Origin: Saprolegnia diclina VS20 | Taxonomy: Eukaryota; Oomycota; Saprolegniomycetes; Saprolegniales; Saprolegniaceae | Direction: 5' to 3' | Length of the DNA stretch: 64,000 nucleotides | NCBI RefSeq assembly: GCF_000281045.1 | Contig: NW_008246076.1 | Location: 376,057-440,056, forward strand | Part shown: piece by piece, positions 10,981 to 22,009 of the stretch | Position numbering within the stretch: position 1 is the stretch's first letter | Layout of the letters: each line of letters opens with the position of its first letter | The notes under the pieces: generated by a model | The model's input: the letters and a program-made list of their open reading frames with translations, nothing else | What the model was told of the DNA's origin: nothing | The model's database searches: none | Translations under genes and position numbers: made by a program

Positions 10981-12628
10981 CGTCGTCTTCCGATCAAAAA
11001 TGGCAGAAAATGGCCTCGAAGTAAACGAATCGAAGTTTTTTTTACATACAAGCGACAAGTGATCATATTTTGTGACAAAAAGAGGGTCCTCACAGCAGCA
11101 CCGTCCCAGCGCAAGCAGCGAAATGCGAGCATCAACAAACCAGCCGAGCGTGGATGCCAACCAACAGAGGCGTACTACACTACTACGTACGTACGAGTCT
11201 AGTCCATAGGTAATCTTCTCTTATTTTCTTTTGTACATCTGGAGAGCTCACCTTGCGATGTACATGCACCGACGACGAAGCCAAGCACGACAAGCACCCT
11301 GGGAACCAGCAGAAAGGTGATACAAGTACCTTACGAAGAAATACCTCTGAACGTTGGCTTGGTGATAGGCCTCGATGGGGGCGTCCACGTCGTTACGTTG
11401 GATTGAGACGGGTCTTCTTATCGCCAACGTACAGATTTGCCCAATGAGCAGAGCGCTGCGACGCTGTTCGCCACTACATCGCCGTCCGAGCGGCGTTTAT
11501 GTGAACGTGCACAAAGGACGGGAGAAAGAAGGGCTGATGATCGTTGCTGACGCATTCGAACTTTCACACTTCGAACGCTTCCATCGTTCGTTTGTCAAAT
11601 TCTTGATCGAAGCTTCTTCTCAGTACGTTGCTTGCAAAATCGAGTTGATCGCAAACCGAGTGCTCGCAGGAACAAGACGAGCGACGGGGTTTCTGAACGT
11701 GGCTGAGTGTACAAGGATGTAGACTCGCAGATGACGCGACACGCGTCAATACGACATGGCTTCGTGTGAAGTCGAATCAGCTTGTTCGGCGGCGGTAAGA
11801 CTCCAAGTCGTTGGAAGCAGCTGCGGCGAATCCGACACAAGCTTTTCACTCCTTATTCGTTGAAAATGACCTAGTTCGCAACCACAGCATCGTCCTTAGA
11901 ACAGCGTTGCATCCGCAACATCACGTAGCTCTGGGACGCGTGGAAACGTGCTGCACTCCCGTCCTGCACCTCTATTTGTCGAACTCGTCCCACGGCCAAG
12001 CCCGGTTTGCTACCGTTTTGATAAGAGCAATCGATCCAGCAAGGCCCAAACCAAGCAATGCTGCGCTCGCGTTTGCGCTACGACGTCAACCGATATACTG
12101 ATACATTGAAACTAAATGCCGTATCAGTTTTCACCAACTTGAACGCCGCATAGCACACGCTGTAGGCAGCCTACGAGCACGATTCTTTGGTGTTTGGGCT
12201 TCCTGGAACATTCTCTGGGCACAGAGAACAAAGCTAGAGACTTTGTTTCAAAGTCCAAATGTGGTCGACGACTTGCCGAGCGGCAGCCATGCAAAACAAA
12301 TCCGGATAATCATGTCCGGATAAAAACGACACCCACGCTTTTCGGGTGAGACCCACTTGGACGACACTTGGTACGTCAACATCGAAGGCAAAGTTCGCTT
12401 CCATGGCTCAGCGCACAGGCCACATCGTACACGAGCCTACCTGCAACGACCCTTAATGAATCAAGCTCGACAATCTCAAACGCAATCGGAGAGTAGGGTT
12501 ACCCAACCCAGCCCAAATATTAGGTCTACAAGTACCGCATGCTTGCAAAATTCGCACATTCGCAAACCCAGCGCATACCGACCGAACACAGCTGCATTAT
12601 AACGCATATACAGTGCCGAAACGAGAGA
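10981..12628. other. Long intergenic region, no gene seen
   Basis: About 1.65 kb, lower in GC than the genes around it. It contains only short frames; the longest ATG frame (11375-11722) has no recognisable domain and poor codon character. It should hold the promoter of the M96-like gene at its left end and the 3' end of the kinase gene at its right. Confidence 0.55.
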
Positions 12629-15600
12629 TTAGGGGTGCTTGGCAAAGCGCACGCGTTTGGCGAGAATGTCGAGCTTTTCGCTCAGCGTTGGAAGTTCGTC
12701 GCCGCAGTCGTCGCAGACACTCGCTTCCAGTGCGTTGACATGCCCGCACATGGCACACGCCAGGTCGCTTTTGATCTTGCCGTTGTGATGTTGCTGGTCC
12801 AAGCGGCTCGCGGCGAGACGCAGCTTTTCTTCCAAGCTGCGCAGTGGCTGGTCGCAGCCGCTGCAAATTGTATCGCTGAGTTGGTTCCGAGTGCGGCAGC
12901 GATTGCACGTCACCGACAGCGTCAAGTCCAACGACTCGTCCATTGACGCCTGAAAGCGTACCCAGGTCGTCTCTGGCGACGTCGGATCGACAGGACCCAC
13001 GGTGTCTCCGTCGAACGGATCAGGTGACGACAAGTGCGGACGCAGAATGTCCAGGATCGCTGCAGCTGTCGGGCGACGCGACGGGTCATGGTCCAAGCAT
13101 ATGGCCACAAGATTCGTGAGCCACTTGGGACACGGCGAGGCGAGGTGCGGGCGCAGACTGCCGGCGCAGACACGGTCGCGGACGTCCCAGGCCTTGAGCT
13201 TCTGGTTGGCATACGGCTCTTGCAGCGTCTGGAGCGCTGTCAAGAGAACACCGAACGAGTAAATGTCGGCAGGAAAGCCATAGTTGCCACTCGGTGCGAG
13301 CACCTCGGGGGCCATGTACGAGATCGACCCGCGCTCCGGCGTCATGTAGGCTTCGGAGACAGCTCTGGAGATGCCGAGGTCGCCGACCTTGATGTAGTTT
13401 TTGGTGCAGAGAAGAATGTTCTGGGTCTTGATATCGCGGTGCATGACCCCGCGCTCGTGCAGATCACACAGCGCAAGGGCGATGACCCAAGCGACCTCGA
13501 TGCGCGAGAAGGCCACGGCGGGCTTGAGCCCACGTCGCAGTGTCTGGAGGTGCGCTGCGAGATCGCCGGCATCCATGAGCTCAAAGATGAGCTTGGGTTC
13601 GTCCGAGTATGGCTTGACGACGGCGAGAAGCGGCACGAGGTACGGCGACGCATGCCTAGACAATGGGAGTGTGATCGCATGATAGTTCCACTAAGGTGCT
13701 ACGCAGCCAAGAGTGAAATTTCGTTGCGAAGTGACTCGGCGCCGTCACGTCGCGCCGACTTGATCGCAACGTCGTGGCCAAAATACGCGGCTTGGAACAC
13801 TGCACCGTAGCCGCCGGCACCGATCGGCGGGCGCGGCGGTGTCTTGAGCTCCTCGATATTGGCCTACGCCGTTCGATGTGAGAATGAAGTAAGCACCAAG
13901 GCCGCGTACGAGATGCACTTGGCCGTAGAGCTGGCTATAGAGAGCGATGGCAAGTTGACGGTCGCCGCTTTGAACTGCCGCCAGTACTTCCTGGCGCATT
14001 GTCTACGCATCCGAGCGAAAGAGGAGTCAGTGGCATGTACACAGCAAACATGCGATACCTTGCTCGGGGCCGACCACGTCGCCGGTGCGGGCGGAAGGGA
14101 CGGTGTCGCGGAGGGCGTCGAAGAAAGGGGACAACATTGTGGCGCCGACGCTGTGTGAGGCATCACGACGACGCTGTCCGAGACCACCGGGTGGTTTGCC
14201 TCCTTTTCAGCTTGCTTCTCCATGTGATCCGGCTCGGGGCTGTGGGGCCGAAACGGTTGCGGCGCAAGTCCGTGGAGTAGGTGGACGACCGCTTCGGCGG
14301 TCGGACGATCTTTCGGGTGGTGCGCGACGCAGGCTTGAACGAGCGACCGGAGCCAAAACGCGCATGAGAGTGGCAGCGTCGGGCGCAACGTGCCAGCGCA
14401 GACACCGTCTCGGATCTGACGTGGCGTCAAATCGCGGTACAGTACATCCCCGACCACGAGTTCGCACAGCAAGATGCCGAGCGCATAGATATCCGAGGCA
14501 GAGCTATAGTCGCCGGACGCCAGCACTTCGGGCGCTGCCCACGCCAGCGAGCCGTCGATGGAGCATGTCGACTCGGTGGTCGTGGACGAGGCCGCGCCGA
14601 GGTCGCTGAGCTTCATGTAGCTCACCGAGCTCAAGAGAAGGTTCTCGGCCTTGACGTCGCGGTGGACGTAGCCAAGCGCGTGCAGATCTGATAGCGCGTT
14701 GGCGACGACCCATGCCGCGCCAGCGACAGAGATCGTCATGGGACGCTCGTCCTTGTCCTTGGCCAGAAAAGCGTGCAAGTCACCGAGGTCCATGAGCTCG
14801 AGAAGCATCTTGGGCTCGTCCGACTCGAGGTCTGCAACGCCAACGAGCGATACGATGTACGGCGAGTGACACCTAACCGCACAGAAGTTTCAGTTTCATC
14901 GTCCAGGAGCGATATAAAACTAGTACGTTTGGAGGACGTGGACTTCGTTGCGCAAGGCGGCCGCACCATTGCGAGTGGCCATCTTGACAGCAACGTCCTT
15001 GTTCTTGTAGACACCGGCGTAGACCGCACCGTACGCACCGACGCCCAAAAGGCCATCGCTTGCAAAGGCAATGTCGCTGGCGTCGACGTCCAGCGGCTTA
15101 CAACCAGGTTTTGAAATCGATTTTGAGGCGAGGAATACACTGTACCGCATCATCGTTGTTCGTGCTTGGAGCCACGGCGTTGTGCAAGACTGCCGTCGTC
15201 TTGCGGTAGCGGAGCTGGACAGCCAATGCAAACGGCGTCTCGGGTTCCCACTACACAAAAGACACCGTGTGCATACAAAAAGCACAGCGACTTTAGACTG
15301 GCAAACGATGCATCGGGTTGGCGCCAGCGTCCAGCAACATGTGAACAATGTCGACTTGACCACGGCGCACGGCTTCATGCAGCGCCTTGCTCGCATCGGC
15401 ACCGGCCTCCAACAAGGCGTGCGCGACGAGGGGGTAGTCCCCAAGGACCGCTGCGAACAGCGGTCCATCGTTCTCCTACGTTCCAAGAGGATTTTGTTAT
15501 GGGTACACATGTGTACAACTTGTCTATACACTGTGGACATTGGCCCCCGCATCAAGGAGGAGCTGGACGATCTCTGCATGGCCAAGCTCGGCGGCAAGCA

Positions 15601-15830
15601 ATAGCGCGCTCTTGTTGTGCTAGGATGAGACCGATAACGTCACTTCAAGTAGACAGGTGAGCATAGAAGAAGCAAAATACCAGCGATGTCCCTTGGAGGG
15701 TGGCGCCCCGCAGTAAGAGCGCGCGCACACGGTGTACGTCCCCGATGCTGGCCGCCGTCACGAGGTCCTACGATGAGGTAGCTCTGAGGATGATGCATGC
15801 CCTATCGGCAGCTCGGTGTACAAGGTCCAT
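12629..15830 (-). CDS. Ankyrin-repeat tandem TKL kinase with two zinc ribbons
   Basis: Exons 15830-15822, 15767-15681, 15619-15530, 15475-15299, 15250-15146, 15096-14927, 14872-14059, 14002-13910, 13863-13703 and 13655-12629 join in phase to 910 residues. Residues about 4-155 are ankyrin repeats (GHAEIVQLLLDAGAN, GQVDIVHMLLDAGAN). Kinase 1 (about 165-420) has GVGAYGAVYAG, DVAVKMA, YVHRDVKAENLLL, SDLGAAS and WAAPEVL. Kinase 2 (about 530-780) has GAGGYGAVFQA, DVAIKSA, MHRDIKTQNILL, GDLGISR and YMAPEVL. Both use DLG instead of DFG and keep the Lys, HRD and APE motifs, so both could be active. Two zinc ribbons follow (CNRC...CSGC, CAMC...CDDC), each trailed by an EKL helix. An intron of 56 nt (14003-14058) joins the two kinase halves; two separate genes is the alternative. 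The 9-nt first exon is the least certain part. Confidence 0.82.
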
Positions 15831-15943
15831 GATCTCCTCGTAGACAAAATGCGACTTTGAAGGCTGGTGGCAGCAGTCAAGGTCCGTCGTTGGGATGTGG
15901 CGCGGGTTGTCGTCCTGTGAGTGGCTTCAATTTGGATATTTAG

Positions 15944-16005
15944 CCAATCAAAAGCATCCATTACTCGAAAAACCAGCCAATCCAGAGTCTTGATTTTCAA
16001 CCAAT
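15944..16005. promoter_or_regulatory. Triple CCAAT-box bidirectional promoter
   Basis: CCAAT occurs at 15944-15948, 15977-15981 and 16001-16005 in the 212 bp between the divergent kinase (start 15830, minus) and PIBF1 (start 16043, plus) genes. The last box is about 38 bp from the PIBF1 ATG. NF-Y-type binding is inference. Confidence 0.55.
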
Positions 16006-16042
16006 CCGAGGCGTCAGAAGCAAATCCAAGATTTCGAAGCTC

Positions 16043-18778
16043 ATGGCATCCGCAGCACCCAAGGCCCCGTCGATGAACCTCGACGACCTCGACGACGACG
16101 ACGATAACGATGGCCACAGCAGCAGCGCCAGTGAGAAGGTCCGCCGACTGGCCTCGCAGCTCGGGCTGCGGCGCAACGCGACGTCGAGCTCGACCAGCGA
16201 CGGCCACCGCAGCGACGACAGCAGCTCGCTCTCGCTGCCGCACTCGTTCGACAACACGCCCATGTCGACGCCTGCCGCGTCGCCCGCGCCGCCTCGGAAC
16301 GTCGCCCAGTCGTTTGACCTAGCACTGCGCACGGCGCTACCTACGAAACTACCGCCACGGTCCGGTGTGCCCCACCGCACGGACGAGACCATGCGTCGGT
16401 TCTACGAGATCCAAGTCGACAAGGTCCGCGGCCAGCTCGCAATCGCGCTCGAAGAGAAGAAGCAGGCACAGGCCGCGCTGAGCACCGAGCGACGGTCCTT
16501 CCAAGAGTCGATAGCGTCGCTCCAAGTACGATGCACTCATGATCCATCTCTCGATTTCTCATGTGATTAGGTGCGGTATCGCAACGAAGCGAGCCAGCTC
16601 CAGACCGAAAAGACGGCTCTGGAGACACAGCTTCGCATCTTCGAGCACCGACTCAAGGCTGAGAAAGCGCAGTTTTTCGATCTGCGCATTCCCGAGCCAC
16701 TGGCAAAGCAGGTGCTTTGGACATCATCATCGGCGCTGCGATCTCAGACAGATTGTCTGTAGCTCCAGCGCCAGAGTCATGACGCTCTCACGCTCGTCGA
16801 GTTCGTTCAAATGAAAGCATTCGAGCTCGTAGAGCCCGAGAAGGCGGCCACCGAGGCTGCGAATCGCCAAGTCGCGTCGCTGACGCAGGCCAACGCGACC
16901 CTCGAAGCCAAGGCGAGTGAATACCAGACCGACCAGCGAAAATGGCAGCGCAAGTGCGACGTCACACAGCACGAACTTGAGCTGTCCGAGACGACGCGGG
17001 CTGAGCTTGAGCGGCAAGTCAAGCAGCTCCACGCCAACGTCCAGGAGCTCAACGCGCTGCGCGCGACAGCGACGCCTGCGCCAATCGTGCCCGATGCTGT
17101 TGCGTCCCAGCTTCGCGAGCTCGAGGCGCAGCTCGCGCTTGCCGTACAGGCGCGCGACGCGAGCAAGGTCCGTGTTTCGAAAATGGACAATCTGTCTTCA
17201 ATCGGAGCGTGTAGATGGAAAGAGAGCAGATGGAGCAAAAGCTGTCGCTTGTGCTCGTGGACAAGGACTACCTCGCCAAAGACAATGCGCGCCACGAGGT
17301 CAAGATTGCGCAGCTCCGGGACGAGCTGCAAAGCGCGCAGGCCAGCGTGCGCCGCCTCGAGCTCTCGAAAGAGACGTTTCTACAGCAAGTCAACGACGCC
17401 CGGGAAGAAAGCAAGACCTTGTTCGAGGTACACCGACTTGATACATTGATATATATATATTTGACGAGCTAGCACCGCATGCACGTGGAATTGACCAAGC
17501 TCCAAGACGTGGCCAAGAAAGAAATGGACGCTTTGCGGGACAGTGGCAAGACGCTCTTTGAGCGCGAGAACCGCATGCTGCGCGACGCCCGCCAGGACGC
17601 CCAGCAGCAGCTGGAACATGCAAACAAGCGCTTTGCCGACCTCCAGCGCGCGTACGAAGACAAGGTGCTCGAACTCACGCGCCTCGACGCGCAGTTTACG
17701 ACCAGCGTCGCCCAAGTGCGCAACGAACTCAAGATCAAGCATTTCGAGGTGCGCGCGGTTCCGATTCCGATTTGACGTACAGGGTGATGTAGCTGACGCA
17801 ATTGAGCCGCAACTACGAAGAGAAATCGCAGCACCTCCAGCTCGCGCACTTGGAAATCGACATGCTCAAGCAAAAGGTACGGTTCGACAAAGGCGAGAGG
17901 GCTCAGAGTCCGTCGAGGTGGACGTCCACAAGGCGGAATTTCAAAAGCTCGAGACGCAGTCGGCCAATGAGCTGGCGCAACTGCGACTCGACGTGGCAAG
18001 CTACGTACGTACAATCTCCTAGTATCAAGGTATCAAGTTTATGGAAGCAGCGCGACAAGCTCCACGCGTACGAAACGTTGGAGGTCGACATGGACCACGC
18101 GATTCTCCAAGCCGGTGCGCTTCCCGAACCCACGGATGATGCGACTGCGTCGACGTTTGCGATGATCCCGACAGCCCCCAAACGCCGGGTTGGTTTTCAG
18201 TTTCAATGTATCAAGCTGTAGATTCGGAATAGTTTCAACAAAGCGTGCAGCTGGCTCAGAAAGTCGTCCAGTGCGAACAGACAATCCAGCGCATGAAGAG
18301 CGAGTACGCCTCACTGCACAGCGCGCGCGACCAGCTTGTCCGCGAGCTCGAATCTGCGCAGCGGCAGCTGGCCCACATGCACCAGCCACAGGAATACCTC
18401 GTACACCATCCTTTCAATCCCGCAGGATAGTCGATTGTCTAGTAGATCGAAAAGCTCAAAGGCCTTCAAGACGAGGTCCTGGCGCGGCAAACTCAGGTCG
18501 CGCAGTTGCAAGCGGCGCTGCAGCAACAACAAGCCGACGCCAACGACCTCCTCCACGCCAAGCTCTCACTGCAGTCGCAGCTGCAGCAACTGCTCAGCCG
18601 CCGTCACGAGCTCGACACCTTAAAGGACATGGTCCTCCACACCCAGCACAAGCTCGCACGTGCAGCCGCCCCCGTTGATGCAACGTCCCCGCCCAAGACA
18701 ACGACCGAGCCAACGACCGCTACGATGGCGCCAAAGTGGTATCAGAAGCTGCGCAGTGCACCGGCGGCGTCACCGTAA
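16043..18778 (+). CDS. PIBF1: PIBF1 / CEP90 homologue, centriolar coiled-coil protein
   Basis: Exons 16043-16525, 16571-16711, 16763-17167, 17215-17427, 17473-17748, 17793-17876, 17909-18004, 18051-18188, 18233-18400 and 18446-18778 join in phase to 778 residues (human PIBF1 has 757). The protein is almost wholly coiled coil after a low-complexity N-terminus rich in Asp and Ser. Landmarks shared with PIBF1, in order: FVQMKAFELVEPEK, RHEVKIAQLRDELQ, RDSGKTLFERENRMLRDAR, LKIKHFE, LHAYETLEVDMDHAILQ, TAPKRRFQQSVQLAQKVV, HMHQPQEYLIEKLK and LSRRHELDTLKDMV. CEP90 acts at centriolar satellites and distal appendages to help build cilia, which fits a flagellate oomycete. The gene shares a promoter with the kinase and meets SPAG16 tail to tail. 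Confidence 0.93.
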
Positions 18779-18837
18779 GACGTACTAGTTGATAACAGAC
18801 AAATATGTACACAACTGTCGCATTCATAATCGTAGGA

Positions 18838-21006
18838 TTACGTCCAGAGACGGAACGTGCAGTCGGAGCTCGCACTCGCCATGTAGCGCCCGACCGGATC
18901 AAACTTGACCGACTAGAAACCACGCAAAATACATCAGAAAATATAAGAAAAACATATAAGAATATAAGAAACTCAGACGAGCACGTACCTGGACGGGGCC
19001 GTTGTGGCCGCGGAGCTCCGAGATGAACTCGAACGTCTTGGCATTGCACATCTTGATGGTACCGTCGTCGCTCGCGGCGGCGACAACAGCGCCGCTCTTG
19101 TCAAAGGCGACGCTGTTGAGCGGCTGCTGGCCGCCGTCAATCGTCGCACGCTCAGCCACCATGCGCACGTCCCAGAGCTTGATGAAGCCGTCGGCATCGC
19201 AGGATGCGATCGTATCGCCCGTGATCGAGAACGCGACGCTGTTGCACGTGTTTTGGTGGCCGTAAAAGGTCTGGACGCAGAGCCCCGATCTAATAATCGA
19301 CTACTAAGTCTCCATATTACAGTATCGCAAGTGGAAAAAGTGTACCGAATGTCCCAGATCGAGATGGTCTTGTCGCCCGACCCGGTGCAAATGTTGACCG
19401 TATACGGCTGGAAACAGACGCTGTTGACCGAGTCGACGTGCCCACGAAAGGTTTTGCGGCACTTGCCCGTCGCGAGGTCCCACAACTTGCACGTGTGGTC
19501 CATCGAGCACGACGCCAAGAAGTCGCCGTCGTGGTGAAATGCACTTTCCCACACCTAATAGATAAAAAATGAAAGTGAAAATGACCCACTTTGTCGACAA
19601 ATAAAGGAGTACCGGGTGCGCGTGGTCTTGCAGCGTCAGCGTGCACGACGCCGAGACAAAGTCCCAAATCTTGACGGTGTTGTCCCCGGACGAGGTGGCA
19701 ATGTGCGTTCCGCGCGGATGAAACTCGACGTTGGCGATCCAGTCACGATGGCCTTCGCCGCTCATGATGAGTTCGCAGTTGGGCATCGACCAGAGCTTCC
19801 ACGTCTCGTCGTCCGAGACGGTCGCAACCACCGGGTTCTTTGGGTGGAACGCCACGGCGGCAATCGAGTTGAGGTGGCCCTGGAACGTCTTGACAAGCTC
19901 CACGCGCTTGATCTGAATCGGGTCAAAGCGCTTGTCTGCGTTCGGGTTTGCAGCGTTCTCGGCCGGCAGCTTGGTGTCCGTCTTCTTCTTTTTCGTTCCA
20001 CCGAGGACCGACTTGGCCGGCGACGACTTGGAATTGGCAGATTTCGAGTCCTTTTGCTCGAGTGCGCGCACTTGCGCCTCCTAGTTGATCGCTTCAGACT
20101 GTAGGATTCTTCGAGTTTTGTCAAATCGACGCACCAAGGCGTCGGCTTTGGCCATGCAACGGTCGCGCTCGAGGCGCATGAGCATCTTCTCCTTCATTGC
20201 GACCTCGTACTTGGACCGAAGCTCGGCGAGGAGCGGCTCGTACGCTGCAATGTTTTTGCGAAGCTTCTTGATCTTGTCCATGAGGAGGTTCTTCTCCTGC
20301 ACGACGCGCTGGTGGTGCATCTTGTGGACGTCGCGCTGATGGCGAAATTTGTCCCAGGTCCCTACAATCACCTAGCTTTTCGTACAGAGACACTTCGAGT
20401 CGGCTAGCACCTTTGGCCTTTTCCGTGATTTTCTTGGTTTCATCAAGCTGCTTGCGCAAGGCTTTGACCTACAAGAGCCATCGTCGGCCCAATTTCTCCC
20501 AATACACGAGGTACTTGGTCGTCGAGCGCTTGGTTGCGCAGGTAGATGTCGGGCACGACGCCAATGTCCTCTTCCTTGAGCTTGCCTTTGGCCATGAGCT
20601 CATACCACTCGGTGTTGAACGTGTCGAGTGTGCGAGGCATGGCGATCTTGATGAGAAAATTGCGAATGAAATCGTCGACGACCGACGGGCGGACTTGGGT
20701 GCTCATGGCCATGGGCCGCGCCGGCGCCGCGAGGGCATGGCTGCCTTTTTGGATCGGCGACGGCGCCTTCTCGATAACGACGTCATTCGCTTCCGGCGCC
20801 TTGTTGAGGTTGCGCAGGACGGTCTGGAAGTCCTCCTCGTCGTCGTCCTCGTCGTCGTCGAGCACATCGACGTTCGTGTACTGAAAGTCGTCTTCGTCGT
20901 CCGAGAGCTCCATCTTCTCGAGCTTGAGGAGGTCGTCGTCGGTCAGCGACTTGCGCTTCGTCAGCGTTGCGCCATTGTTGTTGCTCGGCTTGGCCTTGGT
21001 CGCCAT
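18838..21006 (-). CDS. SPAG16: SPAG16 / PF20 axonemal WD40 protein
   Basis: Exons 21006-20515, 20468-20411, 20361-20135, 20080-19613, 19554-19346, 19289-18989 and 18912-18838 join in phase to 609 residues (human SPAG16 has 631). The N-terminal third is acidic, then coiled coil containing the diagnostic block KFRHQRDVHKMHHQRVVQEK. From about residue 310 to the end run seven WD40 repeats, such as FQGHLNSIAAVAFHPKNPVV, GEGHRDWIANVEFHPRGTH, FRGHVDSVNSVCFQP and FYGHQNTCNSVAFS; the last ends FRLWT. PF20 sits on the C2 central-pair bridge of motile axonemes, so this implies a 9+2 flagellum, as in zoospores. The gene is 59 bp from the PIBF1 stop, tail to tail. The intron between KADAL and EAQVRALEQ uses a GTGCGT donor. 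Confidence 0.94.
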
Positions 21007-21135
21007 CGCGGCTACACACAACTCCCACGTCTCTTCAAGATCGTCCGGATACTGTGCCACCACACCATTTACACTGTACGTGGAATAGTGTTATAGACTT
21101 GGGTAGGTGCGACGCGGTTAAGAGCGCTTTTTCAA

Positions 21136-21140
21136 CCAAT
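21136..21140 (+). promoter_or_regulatory. CCAAT box in a divergent promoter
   Basis: CCAAT 23 bp upstream of the ATG at 21163, in the 156 bp separating it from the divergent SPAG16 start at 21006. Confidence 0.45.
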
Positions 21141-21162
21141 CGCAAGCGGCGGATTCTTGCCG

Positions 21163-21948
21163 ATGCTCCGCCAGGCCAAGCAAGCGCTGCCACCGCGGCC
21201 CCGCGGGCTCTCGCCGCTGCAGGCGGCCTTGTACGTGATCCAGACGCGGTCGAGGCTGCTAAGCGCATGGCTGCTGGACGTCATGCCAGGCTTGCCGCCG
21301 CCGCCGCTGACAGACGAAGAGAAGAAGGCTGAGGCGAAGAACCAGTTTGTTGACCTCTGGACACTGACGCTGGCGGACCACCGCAGGCTATGGCACGAGG
21401 CGTGGAAGCAATACAAGGGCTCGTTTGGCCCCGAGAAAACGGCGTCCAAGGATCTCACGGTGGCGCTCACCGCCAAGGGCCACGAGGTCAAGAGCTCCGT
21501 CGACACGCATCTCGCGACGCATCACCCCGAGCTCAAGGCAGAGATCGACACGTGGAGTGGCCAGGTCTCGGAGAAGCTCGTCGTCATGCAAAGCGAGGCC
21601 AAGAAACACGCGGCCGAAATGCAGGTCCAAGCGCAAGCACTGGACGTGGAGAGAATCCCCGAGCACGTGGCCGACGCCGTGGCGTCCCTCAAGCAGCGCA
21701 ACGTTGTCGACGTCAAGCGAGACATGGAAGAGTGGGCCATCGACAAGCTCCTCGTGGGGCGGCTCACCGTCATGGGGTTTGTCGAGGGCTACCGCGCCGG
21801 CAAGGACGAGGAGATGGCGCGGGATACCCCGCTGCTCAAGACGCTGGCCGAACAAGCGACCGCCAAGCACAAGGATGAGATCGAAGCCCGAAAAGCGCAA
21901 TTCCTCAAGCTCGTCCACGAATTTGACGCCAAAGAAAAGCTGAAATAA
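21163..21948 (+). CDS. Unknown helical protein, possibly mitochondrial
   Basis: Intronless, 261 residues; ATG 21163 gives MLRQAKQALPPRPRG, an Arg/Lys-containing start with no acidic residue before about residue 50, which could be a mitochondrial presequence. The rest is strongly helical and charged (LTLADHRRLWHEAWKQYKGS, MEEWAIDKLLVGRLTVMGFV, EQATAKHKDEIEARKAQFL). I do not recognise a family. It lies between SPAG16 (divergent) and the sacsin-like gene (convergent, stop codons 61 bp apart). Codon use matches its neighbours, so it is very probably a real gene. Confidence 0.72.
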   Translation: MLRQAKQALPPRPRGLSPLQAALYVIQTRSRLLSAWLLDVMPGLPPPPLTDEEKKAEAKNQFVDLWTLTLADHRRLWHEAWKQYKGSFGPEKTASKDLTVALTAKGHEVKSSVDTHLATHHPELKAEIDTWSGQVSEKLVVMQSEAKKHAAEMQVQAQALDVERIPEHVADAVASLKQRNVVDVKRDMEEWAIDKLLVGRLTVMGFVEGYRAGKDEEMARDTPLLKTLAEQATAKHKDEIEARKAQFLKLVHEFDAKEKLK

Positions 21949-22009
21949 CAGATGCCACAAGGCCAAAAAGTGCAATGTTATCAAAAGTATCAAGGTATCA
22001 AGACCCGAG

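Noticed and set aside
13864-13999. Separate kinase gene starting at ATG 13999
   Set aside because: A phase-0 intron (14003-14058) joins the upstream kinase exon directly to this ATG region, so a single gene is the simpler reading; two genes remain possible.
15681-15767. Suspected frameshift in the first ankyrin exon
   Set aside because: On recounting the bases the exon is 87 nt and reads through in phase; the apparent shift was a reading error.
17440-17462. AT dinucleotide run
   Set aside because: Short microsatellite inside a PIBF1 intron, ordinary.
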